Notes: generated from the sequence alone by a model not told the origin. 64,000 bases of DNA from Rhizobium leguminosarum bv. trifolii WSM2297 (GCF_000271845.1 NZ_JH719394.1:6828-70827); one strand, 5' to 3'; shown: positions 26,658 through 34,743, counted from the stretch's first letter. Translations and numbers: made by a program.

Positions 26658-27803
26658 ATGAGTGTTCATTCGACCGACATCGAAAGGGATGGACCGGATC
26701 CAGCACTCGCTCGCGACTACAGCTTGACCGGGTCTTCCTCTCGCCGAGCCGTCGAAGCCGGCCTGGCAGCGGCCGAATGGTACCACACGGAAGTGCCGCG
26801 CAAGCTGATGAAGGAATTGATGCAGCGCAGCGACCAGCCGGCGATCCGTGACACGATCCTATGGGCAGTCCTCCATCTGGCTTTTGCCGCCGGTGGGATC
26901 TGGTTCTGGGGTAGCTGGTGGGCGGTGCCGTTCTGGCTCGCCTATGGGGTGATGTACGGCTCGGCCTGCGATGCGCGTTGGCACGAATGCGGCCACGGCA
27001 CGGCCTTCCGCACCCGCTGGATGAACGATGTCCTTTACCACATCTGTTCGTTCCAGGTGGCGCGCAACCCGGTGAACTGGCGCTGGAGCCATGTCCGCCA
27101 CCATACCGACACGATCATCGTCGGCCGCGACGCTGAGATCGCATGGATGCATCCGATCACGCTGACGCTGAAAGCTCTTGCCTATGCCGGTGTGGTCGAG
27201 GTCTGGCTGAGCCTCGGGACGCTCGCGCGCAATGCGGCCGGGATCCTCTCGCCGGATGAGAAGGATTACGTGCCAGAAAGCGAATGGCCCAAGGCGGTGT
27301 TCTGGGCGCGGGCGCATATGGCAATCTACGCAGTAACGGTGCTGACCGCCGTCGGCATGCTTGTCGCAGGTGCAGGCTGGAAGGCGACGATCCCGCTTCT
27401 TCTGATTGGCGGTCCGCGCATCTATGGCTGTTGGCACATGGTGATGACCGGGCTTCTGCAACACGGTGGGCTCGCCGAGGACGTGCTCGACCACCGGCTC
27501 AATTCGCGCACCGTCTATATGAACCCTGTAAGCAGCTTCATCTATTGGAACATGGGTTATCACGTCGAGCATCACATGTTCCCCATGGTCCCCTACCACG
27601 CGTTGAGAAAACTGCACGAGGCGATCAAGCACGATCTGCCGCCCGCCAACACTTCGATCTGGGACGGCTATCGCGAGATGTTCCAAGCGGTCATGCGGCA
27701 GCGGCGGGAACCGGGCTACTACCTCAAGCGCGCCTTGCCGGAAGGGGCGAAACCCTATCGCGAGGAACTGCATGCGGCGGTGCCGGAAAGAACCACGGCA
27801 TGA
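26658..27803 (+). CDS. Fatty-acid-desaturase-family di-iron oxygenase (MocD-like)
   Basis: A 381-residue integral-membrane oxygenase with the three histidine boxes of the desaturase/hydroxylase superfamily: HECGH (109-113), HVRHH (145-149) and HVEHH (302-306), plus QHGG at 268-271. Two or more hydrophobic pairs flank the boxes (about 68-104 and 220-260). The MocE-type ferredoxin gene follows directly, as in the rhizopine mocDEF genes, where this type is thought to demethylate 3-O-methyl-scyllo-inosamine. Here it is more likely a hydroxylase or O-demethylase for a small polar compound than a lipid desaturase. Its TGA overlaps an ATG at 27800. Confidence 0.85.
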   Translation: MSVHSTDIERDGPDPALARDYSLTGSSSRRAVEAGLAAAEWYHTEVPRKLMKELMQRSDQPAIRDTILWAVLHLAFAAGGIWFWGSWWAVPFWLAYGVMYGSACDARWHECGHGTAFRTRWMNDVLYHICSFQVARNPVNWRWSHVRHHTDTIIVGRDAEIAWMHPITLTLKALAYAGVVEVWLSLGTLARNAAGILSPDEKDYVPESEWPKAVFWARAHMAIYAVTVLTAVGMLVAGAGWKATIPLLLIGGPRIYGCWHMVMTGLLQHGGLAEDVLDHRLNSRTVYMNPVSSFIYWNMGYHVEHHMFPMVPYHALRKLHEAIKHDLPPANTSIWDGYREMFQAVMRQRREPGYYLKRALPEGAKPYREELHAAVPERTTA

Positions 27804-27850
27804 TCGTCGCACCATCAAACATACCCACCGAAGACCGAGACGAGGACAAA

Positions 27851-28162
27851 ATGCCCTGGATTGCCGCGTGCAGTGAAGACGACATCGACAAGGAGGACGT
27901 TTTGGGCTGGGATCACGGCGGGCGGACCTTCGCGATCTTCCGAAGCCCCAACGATGAATTCTTCTGCACCGACGGGCTCTGTACCCATGAGCAGGTGGAG
28001 CTCTCAGACGGATTGGTGCTCGATTATCGGATCGAATGCCCGAAGCATAATGGCCAGTTCGACTATCGCACCGGAGAGGCGACGCGTTCTCCTGCCTGTG
28101 AGAACCTGCGAACCTACCCTGTACGGCGCGAGGGCGGGAAGGTTCTGGTGCTGGTCGAATGA
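27851..28162 (+). CDS. mocE: MocE-family Rieske [2Fe-2S] ferredoxin
   Basis: A 103-residue Rieske-type ferredoxin. Ligands are C44-T-H46 and C63-P-K-H66, in GLCTHEQV and ECPKHNGQFDY. The sequence agrees closely with the MocE family known from rhizopine catabolism, which passes electrons to the MocD oxygenase. The ATG at 27851 has GACGAGGA upstream; an ATG at 27800, overlapping the oxygenase stop, would add 17 residues. No ferredoxin reductase gene (MocF) is found in the cluster, so electrons must come from an enzyme encoded elsewhere. Its stop overlaps the next start (ATGA). Confidence 0.9.
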   Translation: MPWIAACSEDDIDKEDVLGWDHGGRTFAIFRSPNDEFFCTDGLCTHEQVELSDGLVLDYRIECPKHNGQFDYRTGEATRSPACENLRTYPVRREGGKVLVLVE

Positions 28163-28995
28163 CTGCCGGAGCGGGACATAGGGAGCAAAGGGGCGCACCG
28201 CGCCGTTTGCCGACGGTGGCCGACCTGCGCGCCTGGAAGGGCCGGCGCCAGTTGACCATGCTGCGCTATTTCAGCCTCGACGAGGCGGCAGCCGCCGAAG
28301 CGGCAGGCATCGACATTGCCTCCGTGCCGGCCGAAATCGTGCTTGATCCGCGCTATCGAACGGCCGCGCCCACAGTCTTCTCGATGACCGGGCAAACTCA
28401 TCTCGAGATGGGCACGCCGGACGACTATCTGCGCTGGTGCGGTGATGCGCTGAACCGGGGCGCGGATGCCGTCTATTGTTCTGGCTCGCTGAAGACGGTC
28501 GAAAAGCTCTCCCGCGAATATTTTCCGGTCGTCGGCCATGTCGGGCTGGTTCCCACCCGCGCCACCTGGACCGGCGGCTTCAAAGCAGTCGGCAAGACCG
28601 CCGAAGCGGCGCTGCGGCTCTTCGAGGAGGTGAAGGCCTACGAGAACGCGGGCGCCTTTGCAGTCGAGATCGAAGTGGTGCCTGCCGAGGTCGCGGCCGA
28701 GATCAGCAAACGGGTCGGAATCCTGCTGTGGTCGATGGGCGCCGGGCCGGGCTGCGACGCGCAATATCTCTTTGCCAACGATATACTGGGCTACACTGAA
28801 GGTCATGTTCCGCGCCACGCCCGAGCCTATCGCGATTTCGGTGCGGAATATGCGCGGCTGCAACGCGAGCGGGTCGCCGCTTTCAGCGAATATGCCGCGG
28901 ATGTCGCCGGCGGCGCCTTTCCGGAGGAGCGCCATCTGATCCGCATGGATCCGCGCGAACTGGAGAAGTTCCTCGACGGGGTCGACCGGCAATGA
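28159..28995 (+). CDS. Divergent PanB-like protein
   Basis: A 278-residue protein of the ketopantoate hydroxymethyltransferase (PanB) fold, within the PEP mutase/isocitrate lyase superfamily. It keeps VGHVGLVPTRATWTGGFKAV (about 129-148), the E-V-V-P counterpart of PanB E-C-V-P, LWSMGAGPGCDAQ and EGHVPRHARAY. However, the metal and substrate ligands of PanB appear changed: the V-G-D-S-L loop is absent, the A-D-L-P-F segment reads SMTGQTH, and V-K-I-E-G reads VYCSGS. It is therefore unlikely to make ketopantoate. Its overlap with mocE places it in this catabolic operon, probably as a lyase or aldolase for the oxygenase product; that role is inferred. Confidence 0.72.
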   Translation: MTAGAGHREQRGAPRRLPTVADLRAWKGRRQLTMLRYFSLDEAAAAEAAGIDIASVPAEIVLDPRYRTAAPTVFSMTGQTHLEMGTPDDYLRWCGDALNRGADAVYCSGSLKTVEKLSREYFPVVGHVGLVPTRATWTGGFKAVGKTAEAALRLFEEVKAYENAGAFAVEIEVVPAEVAAEISKRVGILLWSMGAGPGCDAQYLFANDILGYTEGHVPRHARAYRDFGAEYARLQRERVAAFSEYAADVAGGAFPEERHLIRMDPRELEKFLDGVDRQ

Positions 28996-29092
28996 GGAGG
29001 CCGTCCGACCCAACACGTCGCTTGTCACACAACAGATTTCACCGGCCGGGAGGAGCATAACAGACCGGCCAACCAACGGGAGGAGACAGGGC

Positions 29093-30034
29093 ATGCTGAG
29101 ACGATCTTTTCTGGGCGCGGTCGCCGCATTGGCGATGATGCCGGCAGTGGCAATGGCGCAGAACGCCGCAAACAAAACCTTTTACTGGATCTCGCACGGG
29201 GCTCCGACTGATCCGGTCTGGACCTACTTCCTGCAGGGCGCCGAGAAATTCGCCGCCGATACCGGCATCAAGGTGAACACCTCGTTCCACTCGAACGACG
29301 TGCCGAGCCATCAGGAGGCCATCCGCGCCGCCATTGCCGCCGGCGCCAACGGGATCTGCACGACCAGTCCCGGTCCGGGCACGTTGGTCGACGTGGTCAA
29401 CGAGGCCAACCGGGCCAACATTCCGGTCATCAACTTCAACACCAAGGACGCCGCGCCGGCCTGGAGGGCCTATGTCGGCGTTGACCTCAAGGTCGTCGGC
29501 CGCACCTGGGCGCAATATCTCGTCGACCACAAGCTGGTGAAGAAGGGAGACTTCGTCTGGATGCCGCTCGAAGTTCCAGGCGCCGGTTATGGCGAAGAGG
29601 AATCTGCCGGTGCCGACGAAGTGTTCAAGCCGCTTGGGATCACCTGGGAAATCCAGGACGCTTCCTACGACCAGGCGGAGGTGATCAATCGGATGACCGA
29701 CTACGTGACCGCCAACCGCAAGAAGATCAACGCCGTGATCGGCCTGGGCGATCTGGTAACCGGTTCGGTCAAACGTGTCTGGGATCAGGCCGGTATCGCC
29801 AAGGGCGAGATCCCAGTCGTGGGGTGGGGCAACTCCCTGGATACGACCTCGGAGGTTAGCGAAGGTTATGTGAATGCCGGCATGTGGCAGGATCCGCTGG
29901 CCACCTCCTACATGTGCCTTTCGGCACTGATGTCGGAAGCGAGCGGGATCCCGATCAACTTCGACATCATCACCGGCGCCCTCTACGAAGCTGACAAGGC
30001 ACCGTTCTACGCCAAGATCATGGGCGGCAAATAA
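29093..30034 (+). CDS. Sugar ABC transporter periplasmic binding protein (Moc-like cluster)
   Basis: A 313-residue type-1 periplasmic binding protein with a signal peptide of about 22 residues ending in AMAQ. The pattern YWISHGAPTDPVWTYFLQGA, then AAIAAGANGICTTSPGPG and IPVINFNTKD is that of sugar or cyclitol binding proteins. GGGAGGAGAC lies in front of the start. It opens the transport part of the operon and should define which compound the cluster uses. Similarity to the rhizopine-binding MocB is possible but cannot be measured here. Confidence 0.88.
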   Translation: MLRRSFLGAVAALAMMPAVAMAQNAANKTFYWISHGAPTDPVWTYFLQGAEKFAADTGIKVNTSFHSNDVPSHQEAIRAAIAAGANGICTTSPGPGTLVDVVNEANRANIPVINFNTKDAAPAWRAYVGVDLKVVGRTWAQYLVDHKLVKKGDFVWMPLEVPGAGYGEEESAGADEVFKPLGITWEIQDASYDQAEVINRMTDYVTANRKKINAVIGLGDLVTGSVKRVWDQAGIAKGEIPVVGWGNSLDTTSEVSEGYVNAGMWQDPLATSYMCLSALMSEASGIPINFDIITGALYEADKAPFYAKIMGGK

Positions 30035-30108
30035 GCATACCGCCCCGTCGGCATCCGCGGTCCATCGGACTGCGGATGCCCGTTCTGCTCCCAACGCGAG
30101 TGTGCACT

Positions 30109-31131
30109 ATGATCGAGCAAAGTAGCGATGCCCTGACCCCATCGCGTGAAAGACCCAGTTTTCTCAGGGCCTTCATCGCCTATCCGGAATTCGGGCCTTT
30201 CGTCCTTCTGATCGCGATGCTGGTTGTTTTCACGGCAATCAACCCCGCCTTCGTTTCACTGATCAATATCGGCAATGCCCTGACCTTTACCGTCGAACTC
30301 GGCCTGATTGCGCTGGCGATGACGCTTTTGATGACTGCGGGTGAATTCGACCTCTCGGTCGGCTCGGTCTTCGGCTTCGCACCCGTCGTGATGTGGACAT
30401 TGTTCAATGCGGACCTGCTTCCCCTGCCGCTGGCATTCCTGGCGGGCATCGCCGTGGCGCTGGCGATCGGCCTTTTCAACGGGCTCTTCGTCACCCGTCT
30501 CGCCATCCCCTCATTCCTGGTGACGCTCGGAACGCTGCTGGTCATCCGCGGCACGGCCCTGTGGCTGACGGCAGGCTTTCCGCAGCGCACCTGGAATGCC
30601 GGCGAGCAATGGCTGGCGCAATTGCTGGTCGGCGACTTTTATATCGGGGATCTGCGCATCTTCATGAGCCTGATCTGGTTCGTGGTGCTGGCGCTCGCGC
30701 TCCACTACCTCCTGACCCGCACCCGGTTCGGCAACTGGATTCAGGCAACCGGCGGCAATCCCAATGCCGCTCGAAATCGCGGGGTGCCGACTGCTCGGGT
30801 GAAGGTAATCCTGTTCATGCTGTCGGCGGCGATGGCGGCCTTTGCGGGCATCATCTCATCGATCCGCGTTTCGGCCGCCAACCCGAATGCCGGGACCGGC
30901 TACGAGCTCGAGGTCATCGCGATGGTCGTGATCGGCGGCACCGTTTTGAATGGCGGCCGGGGGACAATCCTGGGGACCATGCTCGGCGTCCTGATCCTGC
31001 GACTGATGCGCAACGGGATCGTCCTGATCGGAGTACCGGGTCTCGCCTACAATATTTTCATCGGTGCCATCATCCTGGCGATGATGGCGCTCCACGCCGG
31101 CCTCGAGCGCCGGCACAATACAGGGGTCTGA
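30109..31131 (+). CDS. Sugar ABC transporter permease (Moc-like cluster)
   Basis: A 340-residue CUT2 permease with hydrophobic helices from about residue 28 onwards. The family loops MTAGEFDLSVGSVFGFA, TGGNPNAARNRGVPTARVK and GGTVLNGGRGTILGTMLG are all present. The start at 30109 was taken because the upstream codons in frame lack coding character. It is followed by the ATPase gene after one base. Confidence 0.87.
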   Translation: MIEQSSDALTPSRERPSFLRAFIAYPEFGPFVLLIAMLVVFTAINPAFVSLINIGNALTFTVELGLIALAMTLLMTAGEFDLSVGSVFGFAPVVMWTLFNADLLPLPLAFLAGIAVALAIGLFNGLFVTRLAIPSFLVTLGTLLVIRGTALWLTAGFPQRTWNAGEQWLAQLLVGDFYIGDLRIFMSLIWFVVLALALHYLLTRTRFGNWIQATGGNPNAARNRGVPTARVKVILFMLSAAMAAFAGIISSIRVSAANPNAGTGYELEVIAMVVIGGTVLNGGRGTILGTMLGVLILRLMRNGIVLIGVPGLAYNIFIGAIILAMMALHAGLERRHNTGV

Positions 31132-31132
31132 G

Positions 31133-31894
31133 ATGAGCGGTACCGAAACCCTGGTCGAGATGCGGCACATCGAGAAATTCTATGGCCGCGTCCACGCTTT
31201 ACGCAACGTCAACCTCTCCATACGGAAGGGCGAAATCGTCGGTCTTCTCGGCGACAATGGTGCGGGCAAGTCCACCCTCATCAAGGTGCTGTCGGGCGCG
31301 GTTCCCTACACGTCCGGCCAGATCTTCATCAAGGGTCGCGAAGTTCAGCTCCGCAGCACCAACGACGCGATTGCCAGCGGCATTGAGACAATCTACCAGG
31401 ATTCCGCCCTGGTCCCGCAGCTTTCCATCGCCCGCAATCTCTTTCTTGGGCGGGAACTCAGGACAGGCCCCCGGTTCCTCGACCGTCTGGATCAGGAGCG
31501 AATGAACACGGTCGCCGCCGACCTTCTGAAGCGAGTTGGCATCTCCAAGAACATTCCGCCCACCACGCCGATCGGATCACTTTCCGGGGGTGAACGGCAG
31601 GCCGTGGCCATTGCGCGCGCCATGTATTTCGAGAGCGACTTGATCGTCCTCGACGAACCAACCAACAATCTTGGCGTCGCCGAGACTCAGGGCGTGCTTC
31701 GCTTCGTGCGCGAGGCGCGCGACACCGGCCACTCCTGCATTTTTATCGCGCACAACATTCACCATGTCTTCCAGGTGGTGGACCGCATGGTCGTGATGCG
31801 GCGCGGCACCGTCGTTGCCGACGATCTAAGCCCGGCCACCGCATCGATCCAGGAGGTGGAAAACATCATCACCGGCGAACATTTGGCGGCATGA
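31133..31894 (+). CDS. Sugar ABC transporter ATPase, single domain (FrcA type)
   Basis: A 253-residue ATPase with one nucleotide-binding domain: Walker A GDNGAGKST (40-48), Q-loop YQDSALVPQ, signature LSGGERQAVAIARA and Walker B IVLDEPTNNLG. It is half the length of RbsA, as in the fructose transporter FrcA of rhizobia, so it probably works as a homodimer. Its stop overlaps the start of the next gene (ATGA). Confidence 0.9.
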   Translation: MSGTETLVEMRHIEKFYGRVHALRNVNLSIRKGEIVGLLGDNGAGKSTLIKVLSGAVPYTSGQIFIKGREVQLRSTNDAIASGIETIYQDSALVPQLSIARNLFLGRELRTGPRFLDRLDQERMNTVAADLLKRVGISKNIPPTTPIGSLSGGERQAVAIARAMYFESDLIVLDEPTNNLGVAETQGVLRFVREARDTGHSCIFIAHNIHHVFQVVDRMVVMRRGTVVADDLSPATASIQEVENIITGEHLAA

Positions 31895-32937
31895 TCGAGT
31901 TCGGCGCCAAGGGAATCCGCTTGCGCTTCGATGCGGAAACCGGTCTCCTCGACGGCTTCACGGTGGAGGATGAGGGGCACGAGATCACTCCGCTGCACCG
32001 TGCGCCCTGGGTCGGCACCGACGAGGCAATGCCGCCCGGCACACCGCCGCATCTTGCGACGCTCGGCGGCGATTTCTTCTGCGCCCCCTTCGCGGGTAGT
32101 GAAGAGGGATCACCCCTTCATGGCTGGACGGCCAATTCGCCCTGGGACGTCGTCGAACGGGAGGCGACGCGGCTCCGGGCGAGGCTCCAACGCACCGTCT
32201 GCAGCGCGATCGTCATCAAGGAACTCGAGATCGAAGACGGGCACCCATTCGTCTACCAACGCCATGTCTTCACCGGTGGCAGCGGCCGCATTGCCGTCTC
32301 GAACCATGCCAACGTGTCGCTGCCCCAGGGTGGGCTGATCAGTTGCTCGCCCAAATCGGCCTGGGAGACGCCGCCGGCACCGCCCGAAGCCGATTCCGCG
32401 CGCGGGCGGTCCGGGCTGCGCTACCCTGGGCGATCAACGATGCCCGAGCGGTTTCCCGGGGTCGACGGATCGGTCGATCTCTCCCGGTTCCCATGGAGCC
32501 CGCGGCATGAAGACGTCGTCATCGGCGTCGAAGCCCGAGAGCACAGCTTGGGCTGGACGGCGGTGACGCGGCCGGTCGAGTGCGATCTGTTCCTGTCCCT
32601 GCGGAATGCTCGCCGATTGCCGATGACGGTATTTTGGCATTCCAACGGCGGCCGCGATTATCCCCCCTGGTCGGGCCGCCACTTTGGCTGTTTGGGGGTC
32701 GAGGAGAGTGCGGCGGCAGCCTTGCTCAGCCACTCCGGCGAAGGCGACCTCTCAGGTCCGGGTGCCCTCACCCTTATCCGGGATGGGGAATCTGAAGTCC
32801 GGCATGCCATTGGCGCCATCCGCTGGCCTTCGGGCGAACGGGTCAAGAATGTTCGCATGGTGGACCATGCGATCGAAGTGTGCGGCGATCGAGGAGGGTT
32901 CCGGCGCCTGGCCTTCCGCAAGCACTTTCTCGACTGA
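31891..32937 (+). CDS. Galactose-mutarotase-fold hypothetical protein
   Basis: A 348-residue protein with the beta-rich composition and motif order of aldose-1-epimerase-like proteins (FDAETGLLDGFTVEDEGHEI near the start, LEIEDGHPFVYQRHVFTGGS, VSNHANVSL, RPVECDLFLSLRNAR). Canonical GalM catalytic residues could not be identified with confidence. As last gene of the operon it may interconvert anomers of the imported compound or bind an intermediate. Start overlaps the ATPase stop. Confidence 0.6.
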   Translation: MIEFGAKGIRLRFDAETGLLDGFTVEDEGHEITPLHRAPWVGTDEAMPPGTPPHLATLGGDFFCAPFAGSEEGSPLHGWTANSPWDVVEREATRLRARLQRTVCSAIVIKELEIEDGHPFVYQRHVFTGGSGRIAVSNHANVSLPQGGLISCSPKSAWETPPAPPEADSARGRSGLRYPGRSTMPERFPGVDGSVDLSRFPWSPRHEDVVIGVEAREHSLGWTAVTRPVECDLFLSLRNARRLPMTVFWHSNGGRDYPPWSGRHFGCLGVEESAAAALLSHSGEGDLSGPGALTLIRDGESEVRHAIGAIRWPSGERVKNVRMVDHAIEVCGDRGGFRRLAFRKHFLD

Positions 32938-33293
32938 AGCGAGGGATGCAAGATCGGTGGATTGGCTCCTGCCCTGAAAACACGGGTGGCTCGCTCAGCG
33001 CGTCTGGACTGCGCCGGTCCCATGTACCTGCCCTCCTTGCTCGACTTTGCGGCAGCATAGGCTCGAAGCGGCCTGAAACATTTCAGTGGGTTTGCGTTCC
33101 AGAGCTCGACCCAGGGTACAAACGCAAGAATAACAAAAAAGGCCGCCGAGTAGTATTTTCGAACGCAACCGAACTGGTCCCTATTTATTAGCAAGCTCGC
33201 GTGGTCGGATATCCGGCCCGCGGGAAGATGATCCCTCCTACTATATTAGAGGACGCTTGCAAAGCCCGGCAAATCAGCTCACCTTCGCGTGCC
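32938..33293. other. Intergenic region, no gene seen
   Basis: About 355 bases after the Moc-like operon. Short open frames on both strands are not credible. No clear terminator hairpin with a U-run was found. Confidence 0.4.
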
Positions 33294-33527
33294 ATGACCG
33301 AGATCGCACGACCGTCAGTGTCAGAGGATCATCCTGATCGGCACGTTCGATGCCAGGATGCTATGCAACTCGCTTTCGAGTGTCTCGTGGAAAGGGCAGC
33401 CGCTGCAGGCTGGTCTGAACGCGAAGCTGTCACTGCGATTATCGATTTGGCAGACAACCACATGCTTTCGATCGCCGCCAACAACAAGACGAACGCGCTT
33501 CTTGATCTGTTGAAGCGAATGACGTGA
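33294..33527 (+). CDS. Small conserved hypothetical protein
   Basis: A 77-residue protein. After a variable N-terminus it has a helical block, CQDAMQLAFECLVERAAAAG, then WSEREAVTAIIDLADNHML and SIAANNKTNALL, a pattern I associate with a small rhizobial hypothetical family often found on plasmids. No function is known to me. No signal peptide or membrane segment. The ATG at 33294 is the first that gives the expected N-terminus; upstream in-frame codons are probably untranslated. Confidence 0.55.
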   Translation: MTEIARPSVSEDHPDRHVRCQDAMQLAFECLVERAAAAGWSEREAVTAIIDLADNHMLSIAANNKTNALLDLLKRMT

Positions 33528-33549
33528 TCCACCGGGGCGAGGCATTCGA

Positions 33550-33939
33550 ATGCGGGAACATTCGCCTCGCTGTTCAATTACTGCGGGCAGCCAGCCCAAG
33601 GGCGCAGTGAACCCGCACGCCCTCAAGAAGCTTGTGGCGCTCGGCTATCCGTCGGCAGGCTTCTCGTCGAAGAGCTGGGACGTCTTCGCTAGCGCCTTCT
33701 CGCGAAATCGGCTTCACTATGCCCGGCAGGGCGAGTCAGCGATCCGCGCGATCGTTGTCGAAATCGTCAGGAAGGTTCGCCCATTTGGCCAGCATAAATT
33801 CTTCTTCGGCGCATTGGGTCGCTGGCTGCGGAGCAATTCGAAGCAGGCAGAATTTGCGGAACTGCTAGAGCTCTTCCAGGAGCGCGGAAAAACCGCCAAC
33901 TTTGAATCAGATCACAAGACAACTCCGCCATGGCATTGA
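33550..33939 (+). pseudogene. Fragment of an ArsC/low-molecular-weight phosphatase-like gene fused to unknown sequence
   Basis: An open frame of 129 codons. Residues about 9-46 (SITAGSQPKGAVNPHALKKL, then VALGYPSAGFSSKSWDVF) match the middle of thioredoxin-coupled arsenate reductases and LMW protein tyrosine phosphatases. Such proteins have an F-S-A-G-S-x-P-x-G-x-V-N-P stretch and a later S-K-S-W-D-x-F. The N-terminal catalytic loop (C-x5-R) and the C-terminal half are missing. The remaining residues 48-129 are unrecognised. The frame is therefore a chimera formed by rearrangement and is unlikely to be a working enzyme. Confidence 0.55.
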
Positions 33940-33959
33940 AAACAAAGCATTATTTATGT

Positions 33960-33974
33960 TGAGAATGATTCTCA
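33960..33974. promoter_or_regulatory. Perfect 15-bp iron-box-like palindrome without a target gene
   Basis: TGAGAATGATTCTCA is a perfect 7-1-7 inverted repeat. It resembles a Fur-type box (TGATAATNATTATCA) and also meets the TGA-N9-TCA pattern described for RirA iron-response boxes in rhizobia. It overlaps the end of the toxin open frame and faces only a broken frame on the other side, so no iron gene is next to it. Confidence 0.5.
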
Positions 33975-34331
33975 GGTGCAAACATATGCGGATTCATCAC
34001 AAGAACCTCTTTGATGCGGCTCGATATACCAAGATTGCTCGACAATATCGTAGTTATATTCGTCTACGACGATCCAGCTCTGCTTGAGATCACCAAGACC
34101 GGCACGCCGACGCTCGATATCGGGAATTTCGAGGGCGATCCGCTCCGCCTGCGGCGGCTGCGTGGTGATCGCCAGAAGCGCAAGGTGCGTATTTCCATCG
34201 CCTGCACTGCGGATTGCGACGACAACACAAACCGGCCGCTGTTTGCGTCCTTCGGTCTCGCCACGCTGCTGCTGCCACGCCCAGAGATAGGGATAGGTTA
34301 TCACCTCACCGGGACGAAATTCATGGCTCAT
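33972..34331 (-). CDS. PemK/MazF-like toxin, probably C-terminally altered
   Basis: A 119-residue protein with the PemK/MazF-type pattern FRPGEVITYPYLWAWQQQRG, then GRKQRPVCVVV and LLAITTQPPQAERIALEIP, ending in WIVVDEYNYDIVEQSWYIEP. MazF-like toxins are ribosome-independent or mRNA-cleaving endoribonucleases. Related proteins, as I recall them, continue after SWYxEP with a G-R-F-S-x-x-F helix; here the frame reads HQRGSCDESAYVCT and stops, next to rearranged DNA. The C-terminus may therefore be replaced and activity is uncertain. The start at 34331 lies inside the end of the antitoxin gene, a typical coupled arrangement. Confidence 0.7.
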   Translation of the reverse strand: MSHEFRPGEVITYPYLWAWQQQRGETEGRKQRPVCVVVAIRSAGDGNTHLALLAITTQPPQAERIALEIPDIERRRAGLGDLKQSWIVVDEYNYDIVEQSWYIEPHQRGSCDESAYVCT

Positions 34332-34581
34332 CGTCGTAGCCTTCACCCTTCGCCAGCCGCTCGATCGCCTCGCCGAACAACTCGGCATGTTCGTCCGGCA
34401 TGTCTGAGAGGTGGTGGGCGCGACGCGGGTCCATGCCGCTGCGCATACGCTCATAGTGCTCGTAGCTCATCAGCACAAAACGCGGCTTGTTATGGCGGGT
34501 GAGGACGATTGGCTCCCGACTTGCGGCATCGGTCACATCACCGACCTGTTTGTTGAGATCACCCGTTGTGAACTGTCGCAT
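34321..34581 (-). CDS. Phd/YefM-type antitoxin
   Basis: An 86-residue antitoxin. The N-terminal DNA-binding part (TTGDLNKQVGDVTDAASREP, then IVLTRHNKPRFVLMSYEHYERM, about 25-46) is the standard Phd/YefM pattern, and the acidic C-terminus (EGYDDEP) would bind the toxin. TGGAGAAT precedes the start at 34581. It overlaps the toxin start by 11 bases. Antitoxins of this type repress their own promoter together with the toxin; tandem repeats at 34602-34626 may be the operator. Confidence 0.85.
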   Translation of the reverse strand: MRQFTTGDLNKQVGDVTDAASREPIVLTRHNKPRFVLMSYEHYERMRSGMDPRRAHHLSDMPDEHAELFGEAIERLAKGEGYDDEP

Positions 34582-34601
34582 GATATATTCTCCAGCATTA
34601 T

Positions 34602-34626
34602 TTCCATATATTCCATATTTCCCATG
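34602..34626. promoter_or_regulatory. Tandem TTCCATAT repeats upstream of the toxin-antitoxin pair
   Basis: TTCCATAT at 34602-34609 and 34611-34618, then the related TTCCCATG at 34619-34626, form a nine-base-spaced direct repeat in an AT-rich stretch 20 bases upstream of the antitoxin start. It is a plausible autoregulatory operator or promoter element. Confidence 0.4.
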
Positions 34627-34743
34627 TTTTCAAGAAAACGGCGTTCGCGTAGCTTCGAATAGGAAGGCTCTCACCCGCATCAGAATCAACGGCACTTTGA
34701 ACCTTTCGCAACCCGCGCTACATATTTCAGTGGGAGGAGTGCC

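Noticed and set aside
26859..28259. Minus-strand open frame of 466 codons
   Set aside because: Opposite the desaturase and MocE genes; the product is basic and motif-free.
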